DNA of 32,903 nucleotides from Nitrospirales bacterium. GTDB taxonomy: Bacteria > Nitrospirota > Nitrospiria > Nitrospirales > UBA8639. Under the pieces are notes generated by a model. It was not told the origin of the DNA and made no database searches. It saw only the letters and a program-made list of their open reading frames with translations. The stretch is from assembly GCA_021603905.1 (NCBI GenBank), contig BQIU01000049.1, forward strand, positions 1 through 32,903, in the 5' to 3' direction. The position numbers were made by a program, and so were the translations under genes. Below are positions 16,733-24,467 of this stretch, in pieces (within the stretch, counting starts at the first letter, position 1; each line of letters opens with the position of its first letter).

Positions 16733-19597
16733 TCACGACACGACGGCTTCCAAACAACGATCACACAAGGTCGGGTGCTGAGAGTCTATACCGACTGTGA
16801 CTCGATAGTTCCAACAACGTTCACATTTCATCCCGTCCGCTTTTCCCACATCCACCATGACTTCGAGGGCATCATCAGAAACCAGGCCTTTGTCGGCAGA
16901 GTACGATTCACTCTGTTCAACCTGTACTTGCGAAACAATACAGAGTGCAGGCAGATCGAATTCATACCGCTTGAGAAGATCATAATGCTTCGCCGTAGCA
17001 TGAATTGTCACTCGAGCCTCTAATGGAGCTCCAATCACTTTCTCTCGTCGTTGCTTTTCTAACGCATGTTGCACCACCGTCCGCACGGCTAACAAAGATA
17101 CCCATTCCTGTTCGACTTGCGTATTCTTCCAACGAGCATCGCTCTTGGGAAACGAAGAGACATGCACGCTAAAGACATCGGCACTTTCAGGCAGACTGTT
17201 GCGTAGAGTTTGCCAGATTTCCTCTGACGTAAAGCTCAAAATCGGCGCCATGAGTTTCGACAACGCAACGGCAATCTCCAGGATGACCGTTTGTGATCCT
17301 CTCCGCAAGGTTGAGTTCTTCGGAAAGGTGTAAAGCCGATCTTTGAGAATATCCAAGTACGTCGCACTCATGTCCACCGAACAAAAGTAGTCAAGTTCGT
17401 GCACAGCCTGACGAAACTCAAAGTCACTATATGCCTTCTGCATGGCCTCGATCAGACGACTGAGACGGTAGAGAGCCCACTGATCAACTCGCGACAAATT
17501 CTCGTAGGCCACACGATCGTGCGCGGGATCGAAATCATAGAGATTATTCAATAAAAAGCGAGTGGTATTGCGAATTTTCCGATAGGCATCGACCGTCTGC
17601 TTTAAGATGTCCGGCGAAATTCTCAAGTCTTCCTGATAATCCTGTGACGCCACCCATAACCGTAAAATATCGGCTCCAGACTGATTAATTACATCTTGCG
17701 GGGCCACCACATTCCCTGCAGACTTGGACATTTTCTTGCCTTCACCATCCACGACAAAACCATGGGTCAACACCGCTTTGTAGGGTGCGCAGTCTTTCGT
17801 CGTGACAGATGTTAACAGTGCACTGTGAAACCAGCCTCGATGCTGATCTGATCCTTCAAGATAGAGGTCTGCCGGCCACCACCGTGCATCCCTAGCTTGT
17901 AGGACAGCCGCATGACTCACGCCTGACTCAAACCAAACGTCCAAAATGTCTTGTTCTTTTTTAAATGACTGACTCCCACAACCTGGACACTTCGTGCCCG
18001 GTGGAAGAAGTTCTTCCGCAGACTGTTCGAACCACACATCCGCACCACGTTCTCGCATCAGTCCGGCAATATGTGTAATCACGGTTGCATCAGTTAAGGT
18101 TTCCTCGCATTTCGTACAGGTAAACCCCGGAATCGGCGTCCCCCAAATCCGCTGACGTGACAAACACCAATCTGGTCGATTGAGAATCATGCCATAAATT
18201 CGATCTCGCCCTCGTTCAGGAAACCATTGGACTTGATCAATTTCTTTGAGTGCCCGTGCACGCAAATCGCCTTGTTCCATCGACACAAACCACTGCTCAG
18301 TCGCTCGAAAAATGACCGGGTTTTTGCATCGCCAACAATGAGGGTACGAGTGATTCACCGAGCCGTGTCCGAGAAGGACTCCAAGGCCTTCTAATTTTTT
18401 GACAATCTCCGGATTGGCTTTGAGCACTGGCTGCCCGGCAAAATCCTCAACCTCCGGTTTGAATCGTCCTGTATGATCGACAGGAACCACGACTTGAAGC
18501 GGTTCTGTCAGCATGCTTTGCAGTGGAGCCTGATTGTATTTGAGCGCAAGGAGGTAATCTTCCATCCCATGACCTGGCGCAATATGCACGCAGCCGGTCC
18601 CTTGCTCTAACGTCACAAAATCTCCAAGCAGTATCGGAGAATGTCCTTTTGTCAAAGGACGTGAACAGGTCAGACCTTCAAACTGCTCTTTGCCTTTTTT
18701 GACACCAAGAACCCGGTAGTCAGGCAAACCGCAGGCCTTGACGACCTGCTCGACAAGTTTCTCAGCGACGACCAACACCTCATTTCCAACTTGAAGAAAG
18801 GCATAGTCAAAGTCGGGGTGAATCGCGATAGCTTGATTGGCTGGCAGCGTCCATGGCGTGGTTGTCCAAATGACGGTTGAGATTTGATGCGCCTCAGACA
18901 AAGTGGGAATCCCAAACATGTCTGGTGACGCTAACTTGGCAGCTGAGGCGTCAAAAGGAAACTTCACATAGATCGAGGGGGAGGTATGGTCTTCGTATTC
19001 GACTTCGGCTTCAGCTAACGCCGTCTGATCGGCTGTGCACCACAGCACAGGCTTCAATCCTTTGTAGACGCCACCCTTTTCAACAAACTTCCCGAACTCT
19101 TCAATAATGGCCGCCTCATACGATTTGTCCATGGTCAGATAAGGGTGAGTCCAATCGCCTAATACACCCAACCGTTCAAACTCCTCTCGCTGAATGCGGT
19201 AAAACTTGCTCGCATAATCCCGACACATCTGTCTGAGCTGAATTGCCGAGAGGCTCTTTTTCTTTTCACCAAGCTGTTTCGTTACTTGATGTTCAATGGG
19301 CAACCCATGACAATCCCATCCGGGAACATAAGGGACCCGGTACCCTTCCATCGTTTTGTACTTAATAATGATGTCTTTGAGTATTTTATTTAGCGCATGC
19401 CCTATATGGATTTTCCCATTGGCATACGGAGGCCCGTCATGCAGAAGATACAGAGGTTTTTTTGCTCCGGCTTCCTGAATTTTTTCATACAACTGTTGTT
19501 CTTCCCACCAAGCTAAAAGCTTTGGCTCCCGCTGAGGGAGATTGGCCTTCATGGGAAAATTTGTCTGAGGAAGGTTGAGAGTCGGCTTATAGTCCAT
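16733..19597 (-). CDS. ileS: isoleucyl-tRNA synthetase
   Basis: Class I synthetase that charges tRNA-Ile and edits valine. The 954-aa protein has the DGPPYANGKIHIGHALNK signature with HIGH at 64-67, an editing (CP1) domain around residues 190-400 including WTTTPWTLPANQAIA, the KKMSKSAGNV loop near 610, and a C-terminal zinc finger with CERCWNY and CDRCLEA. The C-terminal zinc domain identifies the common bacterial type rather than the eukaryote-like mupirocin-resistant type. ATG 19597 precedes MDYKPTLNLPQTNFPMK, the usual family start, without a clear ribosome-binding site. A perfect 15-base palindrome lies about 65-80 bases upstream. lspA follows two bases after the stop. Confidence 0.97.
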   Translation of the reverse strand: MDYKPTLNLPQTNFPMKANLPQREPKLLAWWEEQQLYEKIQEAGAKKPLYLLHDGPPYANGKIHIGHALNKILKDIIIKYKTMEGYRVPYVPGWDCHGLPIEHQVTKQLGEKKKSLSAIQLRQMCRDYASKFYRIQREEFERLGVLGDWTHPYLTMDKSYEAAIIEEFGKFVEKGGVYKGLKPVLWCTADQTALAEAEVEYEDHTSPSIYVKFPFDASAAKLASPDMFGIPTLSEAHQISTVIWTTTPWTLPANQAIAIHPDFDYAFLQVGNEVLVVAEKLVEQVVKACGLPDYRVLGVKKGKEQFEGLTCSRPLTKGHSPILLGDFVTLEQGTGCVHIAPGHGMEDYLLALKYNQAPLQSMLTEPLQVVVPVDHTGRFKPEVEDFAGQPVLKANPEIVKKLEGLGVLLGHGSVNHSYPHCWRCKNPVIFRATEQWFVSMEQGDLRARALKEIDQVQWFPERGRDRIYGMILNRPDWCLSRQRIWGTPIPGFTCTKCEETLTDATVITHIAGLMRERGADVWFEQSAEELLPPGTKCPGCGSQSFKKEQDILDVWFESGVSHAAVLQARDARWWPADLYLEGSDQHRGWFHSALLTSVTTKDCAPYKAVLTHGFVVDGEGKKMSKSAGNVVAPQDVINQSGADILRLWVASQDYQEDLRISPDILKQTVDAYRKIRNTTRFLLNNLYDFDPAHDRVAYENLSRVDQWALYRLSRLIEAMQKAYSDFEFRQAVHELDYFCSVDMSATYLDILKDRLYTFPKNSTLRRGSQTVILEIAVALSKLMAPILSFTSEEIWQTLRNSLPESADVFSVHVSSFPKSDARWKNTQVEQEWVSLLAVRTVVQHALEKQRREKVIGAPLEARVTIHATAKHYDLLKRYEFDLPALCIVSQVQVEQSESYSADKGLVSDDALEVMVDVGKADGMKCERCWNYRVTVGIDSQHPTLCDRCLEAVVS

Positions 19598-19654
19598 GAA
19601 TACTCAATGGTTAGAAACAATAATCAAACATTCGGGCATTCTAGCCATGCCTTC

Positions 19655-19681
19655 GGGACCCGTCAAACTTTGACGAATCCC
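19655..19681. promoter_or_regulatory. palindrome/hairpin upstream of ileS
   Basis: CGTCAAACTTTGACG (19661-19675) is a perfect inverted repeat with 7-base arms, framed by GGGA and TCCC across small 2x2 mismatches, so the arms extend to 19655-19681. It is 58-84 bases before the ileS start. It could be an operator or an RNA hairpin in the leader; no T-tract follows on either strand, which argues against a terminator. Confidence 0.35.
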
Positions 19682-19764
19682 GTACAGGCACAACAGGAAG
19701 CCCGACGTGTATATTAAATCCATACTCGATGAAATGAGTCGTAGTGGAAGGAAAAATTGCAGGA

Positions 19765-20868
19765 TTAACTCAACGCCATCATCCGATCTAACGCAACTTT
19801 GGCCAAGACCTTTTCATCATCAGGGACAGAAATCTGATTCACCACTTGTCCTTGAGCCAAATTTTCCATGGACCAGCACATATGAGCCGCATCAATCCGA
19901 AACATCGTGGCACATCGGCACACCATGGGCGACAGGAAAAACACTTGCTTCTCAGTTTGTTCAGCCTTGAGACGGTTGACCAAATTCAACTCAGTGCCAA
20001 CGACCCACGAAGTCCCAGCAGGAGCCTTACTCACCGTCTGAATAATAAACTCCGTTGACCCCACAAAGTCCGCTTTATTCACCACGTCTTCATGACACTC
20101 GGGGTGCACAATGACCTGGATACCTGGATACTGCTTACGAAAATAATCCACATGGAGTGGCTGAAACATTTGGTGGACACTACAATGGCCTTTCCAAAGA
20201 ATAAGCTTGGCCTTGTGAATCGCCTCAGGGGTATTGCCTCCGTTTGTTTTGAACGGATCCCAGACAATCATTTCGTCCTTGGGGAAGCCCATTTTATTCG
20301 CCACATTGCGGCCAAGATGTTCATCTGGAAAAAACAAAATTTTCTCTCGTCGTGACCAGGCCCACTCCATGACCACCTTGGCATTGGACGAGGTGCAGGT
20401 AATCCCGCCATGTTCCCCGCAAAAGGCCTTGAGATCTGCCGCCGAATTCACATACACCACAGGCGTCACAACCTCATCTACCGGCATAAACAGCGAAAGC
20501 GCATCCCAACATTCATCGACCTGTTCAATTGCCGCCATATCGGCCATCGAGCACCCGGCCGCTAAGTCCGGTAAAATGACCGTCTGATTGGATTGGCTGA
20601 GAATATCAGCCGTTTCAGCCATAAAATGCACGCCGCAAAACACGACATTGGGAAATTCAGAACGTTCCGCCGCTAACTTCGAGAGCAATAATGAATCTCC
20701 GCGCAAATCCGCGTGCACAATGACATCATCCCGTTGATAATTATGACCGAGAATCAACACTTGGCTGCCAAGGGTCTTCTTGGCTTCGACAATACGGTCG
20801 AACAGCTCTTCGGCAGGCCGGTCTTGATAATCGGTAATAGGATATGTGGCTTCTTCTATAGTTTTCAT
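19765..20868 (-). CDS. nadA: quinolinate synthase
   Basis: Condenses iminoaspartate with dihydroxyacetone phosphate to quinolinate in de novo NAD synthesis, using a 4Fe-4S cluster. The 367-aa product has LGHNYQRDDVIVHADLRGDS at 40-59, CGVHFMAETADIL at 78-90, GGITCTSSNAK at 154-164 and a C-terminal MCWSMENLAQG. By alignment with E. coli NadA, the likely cluster ligands are Cys106 (AAGCSMAD), Cys229 (KGHCSVH) and Cys331 (HMCWSM). ATG 20868 is preceded by a GAGG ribosome-binding site. It lies downstream of a MarR-family gene on the same strand, with a palindrome in the gap. No nadB or nadC is adjacent. Confidence 0.96.
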   Translation of the reverse strand: MKTIEEATYPITDYQDRPAEELFDRIVEAKKTLGSQVLILGHNYQRDDVIVHADLRGDSLLLSKLAAERSEFPNVVFCGVHFMAETADILSQSNQTVILPDLAAGCSMADMAAIEQVDECWDALSLFMPVDEVVTPVVYVNSAADLKAFCGEHGGITCTSSNAKVVMEWAWSRREKILFFPDEHLGRNVANKMGFPKDEMIVWDPFKTNGGNTPEAIHKAKLILWKGHCSVHQMFQPLHVDYFRKQYPGIQVIVHPECHEDVVNKADFVGSTEFIIQTVSKAPAGTSWVVGTELNLVNRLKAEQTEKQVFFLSPMVCRCATMFRIDAAHMCWSMENLAQGQVVNQISVPDDEKVLAKVALDRMMALS

Positions 20869-20936
20869 CCGTTGAACCTCGTCTATAGCTGGTTAACTAG
20901 AAACTTTTTGGATTAAGACCGCGAGAGTGACAACTA

Positions 20937-20953
20937 TCAATTCTTAGAATTGA
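20937..20953. promoter_or_regulatory. palindrome upstream of nadA
   Basis: TCAATTCTTAGAATTGA is a perfect inverted repeat with 8-base arms around one T, 69-85 bases before the nadA start and after the marR stop. NAD synthesis genes are often repressed by NiaR, NadQ or NrtR regulators at such sites, but no match to a known box is claimed. The TCTTAGA core is shared with the palindrome upstream of tal-pgi. Confidence 0.4.
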
Positions 20954-21032
20954 GATGAATCTACACTCTATCAGATGAATCAATCCTTGCAAAAGTTCTT
21001 TCTCACAAGAATATCATTATACCGGTTGCTCA

Positions 21033-21497
21033 TTACGTACGATCGAGTTGCCCAATTAACTGTCTGATCACGCGCAATGTGTGGTCAAGATCGCCCCGTT
21101 CGGTACCATACGCACACTGATTGGCCCAAGGAATATGTTTGCGCATAATGGCCGCATACTGTTGCGTCCCTTTCTCTGTCATCGCAACCAACTTGGCCCG
21201 TTTGTGATCTGGATTTCCTCGGCATTCAACAAACTCATCATCTTCTAATGCATCAACCAGTCGTTGAACATTCTGACGGGAAAGCCCAATCCGTCGCCCG
21301 ATTTGCGGTACCGTCAATGGTTGACTCGCAAGTGAGATAACACCTAACACTTTCCACCGCGCAGTCGTTAAACCAAACGGCTGAACCAACTTATCCCCTT
21401 CTACGAGAAATCGTCCATAGAGTCTAAACACCTCGAAAAGGACTTCTGTAAAGGCTTCGCCTTCAGGAGAGTATGATTCTTGAGCTGAATAATTCAT
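21033..21497 (-). CDS. MarR-family transcriptional regulator
   Basis: A 154-aa winged-helix protein. Helical dimerisation ends flank the DNA-binding core GLTTARWKVLGVISLA, LTVPQIGRRIGLSRQNVQRL (recognition helix region) and the wing ECRGNPDHKRAKLVAMTEKG with the conserved Asp-Arg-type turn. Such proteins repress transporter or stress genes until a small ligand binds. ATG 21497 lacks a ribosome-binding site, and a TATAAT-like box ends only six bases upstream of it, so the mRNA may be leaderless. An inverted repeat TGACA-N6-TGTCA overlaps that box, suggesting autorepression. The neighbour downstream on the same strand is nadA; the regulated target is unknown. Confidence 0.88.
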   Translation of the reverse strand: MNYSAQESYSPEGEAFTEVLFEVFRLYGRFLVEGDKLVQPFGLTTARWKVLGVISLASQPLTVPQIGRRIGLSRQNVQRLVDALEDDEFVECRGNPDHKRAKLVAMTEKGTQQYAAIMRKHIPWANQCAYGTERGDLDHTLRVIRQLIGQLDRT

Positions 21498-21499
21498 GT

Positions 21500-21515
21500 T
21501 GACATTATACTGTCA
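21500..21515 (-). promoter_or_regulatory. marR promoter -10 box overlapped by an inverted repeat
   Basis: On the minus strand TGACAGTATAATGTCA holds a consensus -10 hexamer (TATAAT) inside an inverted repeat TGACA...TGTCA. A good -35 at 17 bases is not seen. Transcription from this box would begin at or next to the ATG at 21497. The arrangement fits autorepression, which is inferred from layout. Confidence 0.5.
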
Positions 21516-21559
21516 TAATAGCAATAAAACACCAAAATGGCAAGTGATTACAGTAATAG

Positions 21560-21726
21560 AAGCTGCCCCAAGCGACGGATTTTGCCATAGAAAGACAATG
21601 TGAATGCATCCAATTCGGCCACCACATTAATCTCTTTGCGGTGATTGTGCCCTAGGCTGTCTAGCTTCCAGACAATGACGGTGTTCACTTTCGCGTCAAA
21701 AATGGCTTCATGCAGTTTTTAAAAGG
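21560..21726 (-). pseudogene. serine recombinase/resolvase fragment
   Basis: On the minus strand the frame reads KLHEAIFDAKVNTVIVWKLD, then SLGHNHRKEINVVAEL, which matches the middle of the resolvase catalytic domain (compare VNTVxVWKLDRLGRxxxxxxNVVxEL). The key DRLGR segment is DSLGH here, and the sequence after it no longer follows the family. The N-terminal Ser region and the C-terminal helix-turn-helix are absent. It lies just downstream of parE; resolvase-parDE neighbours occur on Tn3-type elements and plasmids, so this is a plausible transfer scar. Confidence 0.55.
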
Positions 21727-21805
21727 CAGGCCGTTTTAGAGATCTTCCGCTTTCTGGCTATCAGTCTTTTGGCTGCGGGGAAGAGATGCGAATGTAAACA
21801 GCAAT

Positions 21806-22114
21806 CTACTCAAAACGCTCTTTGAGACGATGCATGAGGTCCATACGCTCATGAAAGACGGCGATAATTTGAGGCTTCGATTGTTTGGGGAGAAGATAAA
21901 AAACATAGTGATGTTCACAAGGAACAACGAAGGCCTGGGGTAAGTGTTTATGAAAGGACTTCCTGGTGTCCTGTCGAGTACCAATCTTGTTAAAACATCG
22001 TTGAAGGTTTTTGAAGTATCGTTCGGCTTGCTCCAGTCCCCAGGTCAATGTGGTATACCGGATAATCTCTTCTAGATCAGCTTCAGCATCTTTCGTTAAT
22101 TCATACGAAAGCAC
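21806..22114 (-). CDS. parE: ParE/RelE-superfamily toxin
   Basis: A 102-aa protein starting at GTG 22114 (LSYELTKDAEADLEEIIRYT) with WGLEQAERYFKNLQRCFNKI, HLPQAFVVPCEHHYVFYLL and IIAVFHERMDLMHRLKER. This is the ParE pattern: the N-terminal strand with A-x-x-D-L-x-x-I, the W-G-x-x-Q-A-x-x-Y helix, and a C-terminal VxHxRMD-like block. ParE proteins poison DNA gyrase, while others of the fold cut mRNA; which applies is not determinable here. The start GTG overlaps the antitoxin stop by one base (TAGTG). The frame is intact. Confidence 0.85.
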   Translation of the reverse strand: MLSYELTKDAEADLEEIIRYTTLTWGLEQAERYFKNLQRCFNKIGTRQDTRKSFHKHLPQAFVVPCEHHYVFYLLPKQSKPQIIAVFHERMDLMHRLKERFE

Positions 22115-22377
22115 TAACGAAGGTCCTGCTGCACATCATCAAAGATTTGCTGTGGTGTCCGGATAGAAAATTCTCCACGTTCGGCAGCTTCAATCCGGGG
22201 CTTGAGAATTTGTTCGAGCTGGTGCAAGGCTTCTTCCTCGGTCATAGACTCACTACCGGGTAAATCCGGCAAAGAGCGATCCAGCACATAATCCTTGATG
22301 CTTTTGCCTTGCAAGGCGGCCATGGCTTTCAAGCGTTGATGTTGTTCCCGTGTCAATTCAATCGAGAGACGACTCAT
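22114..22377 (-). CDS. parD: ParD-like ribbon-helix-helix antitoxin
   Basis: An 87-aa protein from ATG 22377 with a strong AAGGAGG ribosome-binding site eight bases upstream. The N-terminus MSRLSIELTREQHQRLKAMA and AALQGKSIKDYVLDRSL form a ribbon-helix-helix DNA-binding unit. The C-terminal acidic helix (MTEEEALHQLEQILKPRIEA) should wrap the toxin. It precedes parE with a one-base overlap, the usual antitoxin-first order. A TAGGGT-AC-ACCCTA inverted repeat about 100 bases upstream could serve regulation. Confidence 0.83.
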   Translation of the reverse strand: MSRLSIELTREQHQRLKAMAALQGKSIKDYVLDRSLPDLPGSESMTEEEALHQLEQILKPRIEAAERGEFSIRTPQQIFDDVQQDLR

Positions 22378-22473
22378 ATTTTTGGCCTCCTTTTCCTGTA
22401 TGTATAAGGTCTTCTCTGTAGAATATCACAAAATACACAAATGCTCAAAAGTATACATTACAACCAGATTATT

Positions 22474-22487
22474 TAGGGTACACCCTA
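22474..22487. promoter_or_regulatory. inverted repeat upstream of parDE
   Basis: TAGGGTACACCCTA has perfect 6-base arms around AC. It lies 97-110 bases before the parD start, farther than a usual antitoxin operator, so its link to parDE is uncertain. Confidence 0.25.
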
Positions 22488-22629
22488 TTTAAGAGGGTTA
22501 TTTCGTCCATTCGGGCTTACACATTTTGTAGCGCCGAGTGCTTTTGATCCGTGGCAGGAATTTCGGATTGGTAAAGATCGAGCCATGACGACTGAGAGGA
22601 AACGGTCGCAGCTTTAAAATGTCCGGTAA

Positions 22630-22704
22630 AATTCATACGGAAAGTATGAATTGAAAACAGGGAAACGCCAAGGCGTTCCGTTGCTTTTTCCACAAGGGAA
22701 AAGC
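22630..22704. repeat. cluster of three hairpin-forming inverted repeats
   Basis: In 75 bases three stem-loops follow one another. The first is a perfect 9-base stem AATTCATAC/GTATGAATT with a GGAAA loop at 22630-22652. The second is an imperfect stem GGAAACGCC/GGCGTTCC with an AA loop. The third is an imperfect stem GCTTTTTCC/GGAAAAGC with an ACAAG loop ending at 22704. An ATG follows at once at 22705. They resemble recombination or transposon-end hairpins more than a terminator, since no T-tract follows, but I cannot assign them to a family. Confidence 0.45.
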
Positions 22705-22962
22705 ATGAAATGGGTACTCACGGCGGTGCAGATCTTCTGCGATCCGAGCGTGATTCATCTCACCGATGACGAATTGGCAAGGCAGTTAGAGGAAAAACCA
22801 TGGCGTGAAGTCATGCAAGCGTAGGGGCACCTAAGTCCGGACCAAGAGGCTGCCTGTCAGAAAATCATTTGGCAAGTGCTCAAGGCTGAATGCCGCAGCC
22901 CCTATGAGAAAATTCCCGACATTGAAACGATCCTTAAACGCGACAAGGGGCCATTTTTTTAA
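22705..22962 (+). pseudogene. unrecognised reading frame interrupted by TAG
   Basis: ATG 22705 opens MKWVLTAVQIFCDPSVIH, then LTDDELARQLEEKPWREVMQA up to TAG at 22822-22824. The same frame continues beyond the stop with protein-like composition: GHLSPDQEAACQKIIWQVLK, CRSPYEKIPDIETILKRDKG, ending at TAA 22960. If TAG replaces a sense codon the protein would be 85 aa, and the open frame extends upstream to about 22631 through the hairpin cluster. I do not recognise the family. It is either a decayed gene or the 39-aa frame alone. A second coding-looking tail without start (protein RPFGLTHFVAPSAFDPWQEF) lies at about 22507-22614. Confidence 0.4.
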
Positions 22963-23021
22963 GTCCCTTGCCGTGATCGAGTTGGGCATCTTTCTGACAT
23001 CCAGCATTTTCTTGCTTGAAA

Positions 23022-23041
23022 TTATAAGTAATTGCTTATAA
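23022..23041. promoter_or_regulatory. palindromic operator candidate of higBA
   Basis: Arms TTATAAG and CTTATAA form a perfect inverted repeat separated by TAATTG. It ends 14 bases before the higB start at 23056, the position expected for the HigA operator overlapping the promoter or ribosome-binding region. Binding by the adjacent XRE-type antitoxin is inferred. Confidence 0.6.
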
Positions 23042-23055
23042 CATGATAGATAGAC

Positions 23056-23418
23056 ATGGATGACGAGGACATAAGGCCTGTAGTGTGGGTAGGCGATGCA
23101 CGAGAACAAGTGCAATCGTTTCCCAAGGCTGTGAGAGCGGATATTGGTGCGGCGCTCTATGATGTGCAATTAGGGGAGAAACCACCAAAAGCCAAGCCAT
23201 TTAAGGGAGTGGCGAGTGGGGTTTTAGAGATCGTCACCCGCTTTGATACCGACACGTTTCGGACCGTCTATGCGGTCAAGATTGGGCGAAGGGTCTATGT
23301 CCTCCATGCGTTTCAGAAGAAATCGCCTAAAGGACGAAAAACGGCGAAGCTGGATGTAGAGATGATTACACGGCGATATAAGGAAGCCGTGGAAATGGAA
23401 AAGGAGCAAGAGTCATGA
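23056..23418 (+). CDS. higB: HigB/phage Gp49-like RelE-superfamily toxin
   Basis: A 120-aa protein with PVVWVGDAREQVQSFPKAVR, an IGAALYDVQLGEKPPKAKPF region, GVLEIVTRFDTDTFRTVYAV and VYVLHAFQKKSPKGRKTAKLD. These are the hallmarks of the phage Gp49-like/HigB family (DUF891): the K/R-rich FQKKS-KG-KT segment is the presumed RNA-cleaving surface of this ribosome-dependent mRNA interferase group. The toxin comes first and the antitoxin second, the reversed order characteristic of higBA. The gene ends in an ATGA overlap with the antitoxin. A palindrome lies directly upstream. The frame is intact. Confidence 0.88.
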   Translation: MDDEDIRPVVWVGDAREQVQSFPKAVRADIGAALYDVQLGEKPPKAKPFKGVASGVLEIVTRFDTDTFRTVYAVKIGRRVYVLHAFQKKSPKGRKTAKLDVEMITRRYKEAVEMEKEQES

Positions 23419-23744
23419 AAAAGAATGGGAAAATAGTCTTTGAAGAAAGCTCCGGCAATGTCTTTGCCGATTTGGGCCTTGATGATGCGGACGAACTCTT
23501 AACACGGGCCAAGCTCGGACATTCTATACGGATGATCCTTGTAAAGAAGAAACTCAAGCAACGGGAAATCGGCAAACTCTTAGAGATTAAACAACCCGAA
23601 GTCTCTAATTTGATGAATGGCCGCTATACGCTGTTCTCACCAGAGCGGCTTTTCGGATTCTTGAATAAGCTGGATCGGAAAGTCACCGTGCAGGTCTCAC
23701 GGCGTAGAAAAAACGAACCGCTGCAAGAAGTGGTGTTGGCGTAA
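23415..23744 (+). CDS. higA: HigA-type XRE-family antitoxin
   Basis: A 109-aa protein. Residues about 1-35 are an acidic toxin-contact region (IVFEESSGNVFADLGLDDAD). The helix-turn-helix spans about 38-75: IRMILVKKKLKQREIGKLLE, then IKQPEVSNLMNGRYTLFSPE, with the recognition helix PEVSNLMNGR typical of the antitoxins partnered with Gp49-like toxins. A short basic tail follows. ATG 23415 overlaps the toxin stop (ATGA), giving translational coupling. It probably represses its own operon through the palindrome before higB. Confidence 0.9.
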   Translation: MKKNGKIVFEESSGNVFADLGLDDADELLTRAKLGHSIRMILVKKKLKQREIGKLLEIKQPEVSNLMNGRYTLFSPERLFGFLNKLDRKVTVQVSRRRKNEPLQEVVLA

Positions 23745-23861
23745 ATGGCCAAGGACGCTTTGCAGTGGCGAACCCAACCGTGGACAAAACCACCAACTTG
23801 CCAAGGAAGCGCGAAAGCCTGAATTCTTTATTATCCGCACCGAGATAAAACCCGTGAAGTT

Positions 23862-23890
23862 TTGACAAAAAGGTCGTAAAGGGGTGCAAT
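23862..23890 (+). promoter_or_regulatory. promoter of brnTA copy 1
   Basis: TTGACA (23862-23867), a 17-base spacer, and TGCAAT (23885-23890), ending 16 bases before the toxin ATG. The same layout occurs before copy 2, so the promoter was part of the duplicated unit. The copy 1 -10 box is a weak match to consensus. Confidence 0.6.
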
Positions 23891-23906
23891 TGCAGGTACA
23901 TTATGT

Positions 23907-24176
23907 ATGGACGTTGAATAGCATGATGAGAAACGGGAATATAACCTTAAAAAGCCCGGTATCGACTTTGTCCGGGCCGCGAGAATTTTTGACAATCCGA
24001 TACTCGAACGTCTCAATGATCGGAAGGACTATGGAGAAGACCGGTATATTGCCATTGGCCATTGGAACGAACAGTTTTTAGTCGTCTACACATGGCGAGG
24101 AAACAATCGCCGGATTATTTCGGCATTGAAGGCAGGACGAGATGAAAAAAGAACGTATAACCAAAGTATCGGGTAA
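23907..24176 (+). pseudogene. BrnT-family toxin, copy 1, nonsense codon at position 5
   Basis: Reads M-D-V-E-stop, then HDEKREYNLKKPGIDFV, RAARIFDNPILERLNDRKDY, EDRYIAIGHWNEQFL, YTWRGNNRRIISALKAGR to TAA at 24174. It aligns end to end with the intact copy at 24668-24940. Codon 5 is TAG where the intact copy has TGG (Trp). One Val codon is missing in the FLVV stretch, and several N-terminal residues differ. There is no alternative in-frame ATG near the start, so a functional RNase is not expected. It overlaps the antitoxin copy by 35 bases, exactly as in copy 2. Confidence 0.9.
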
Positions 24177-24423
24177 TGAGCTGAAGAAAATGGAAGACCT
24201 CACACACGCTAATGCGCCTGTGGGCCCATTATTGCCTCAAGACTTTTGGAAGACGGCGAAGGTCGTCTATCCTGATAGTCCCAAGGAAGCTGTGAAAGTG
24301 CGGTATGATCGGGACGTGTTGGAATAATTCAAAGCCCAAGGCCGAGGCTATCAAACCCGAATGAATGCGGTACTTCGGTCTTACTATGAAGCGCATAAAG
24401 ATAAACCGACCGTGAAGCGATAA
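24142..24423 (+). pseudogene. BrnA-family antitoxin, copy 1, nonsense codon at position 62
   Basis: Starts MKKERITKVSGNELKKMEDL and aligns along its 93 codons with the intact antitoxin at 24906-25187. Codon 62 is TAA (24325-24327) where the intact copy has TGG, cutting off FKAQGRGYQTRMNAVLRSYY and the rest of the C-terminal ribbon-helix-helix DNA-binding unit. A 61-aa product could still be made. That product would retain the toxin-contacting half, so residual interference with the BrnT of copy 2 is conceivable but unproven. Confidence 0.88.
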
Positions 24424-24467
24424 ACACACTTCTTATTTGTCAAGAGTGAGTGCCGGTAAAACAGCTA

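Noticed and set aside
23907..24423. Stop-codon readthrough or UAG/UAA recoding in brnTA copy 1
   Set aside because: The two stops differ (TAG and TAA), both are read as stops in neighbouring intact genes, and an intact copy exists alongside. Nonsense mutation is simpler.
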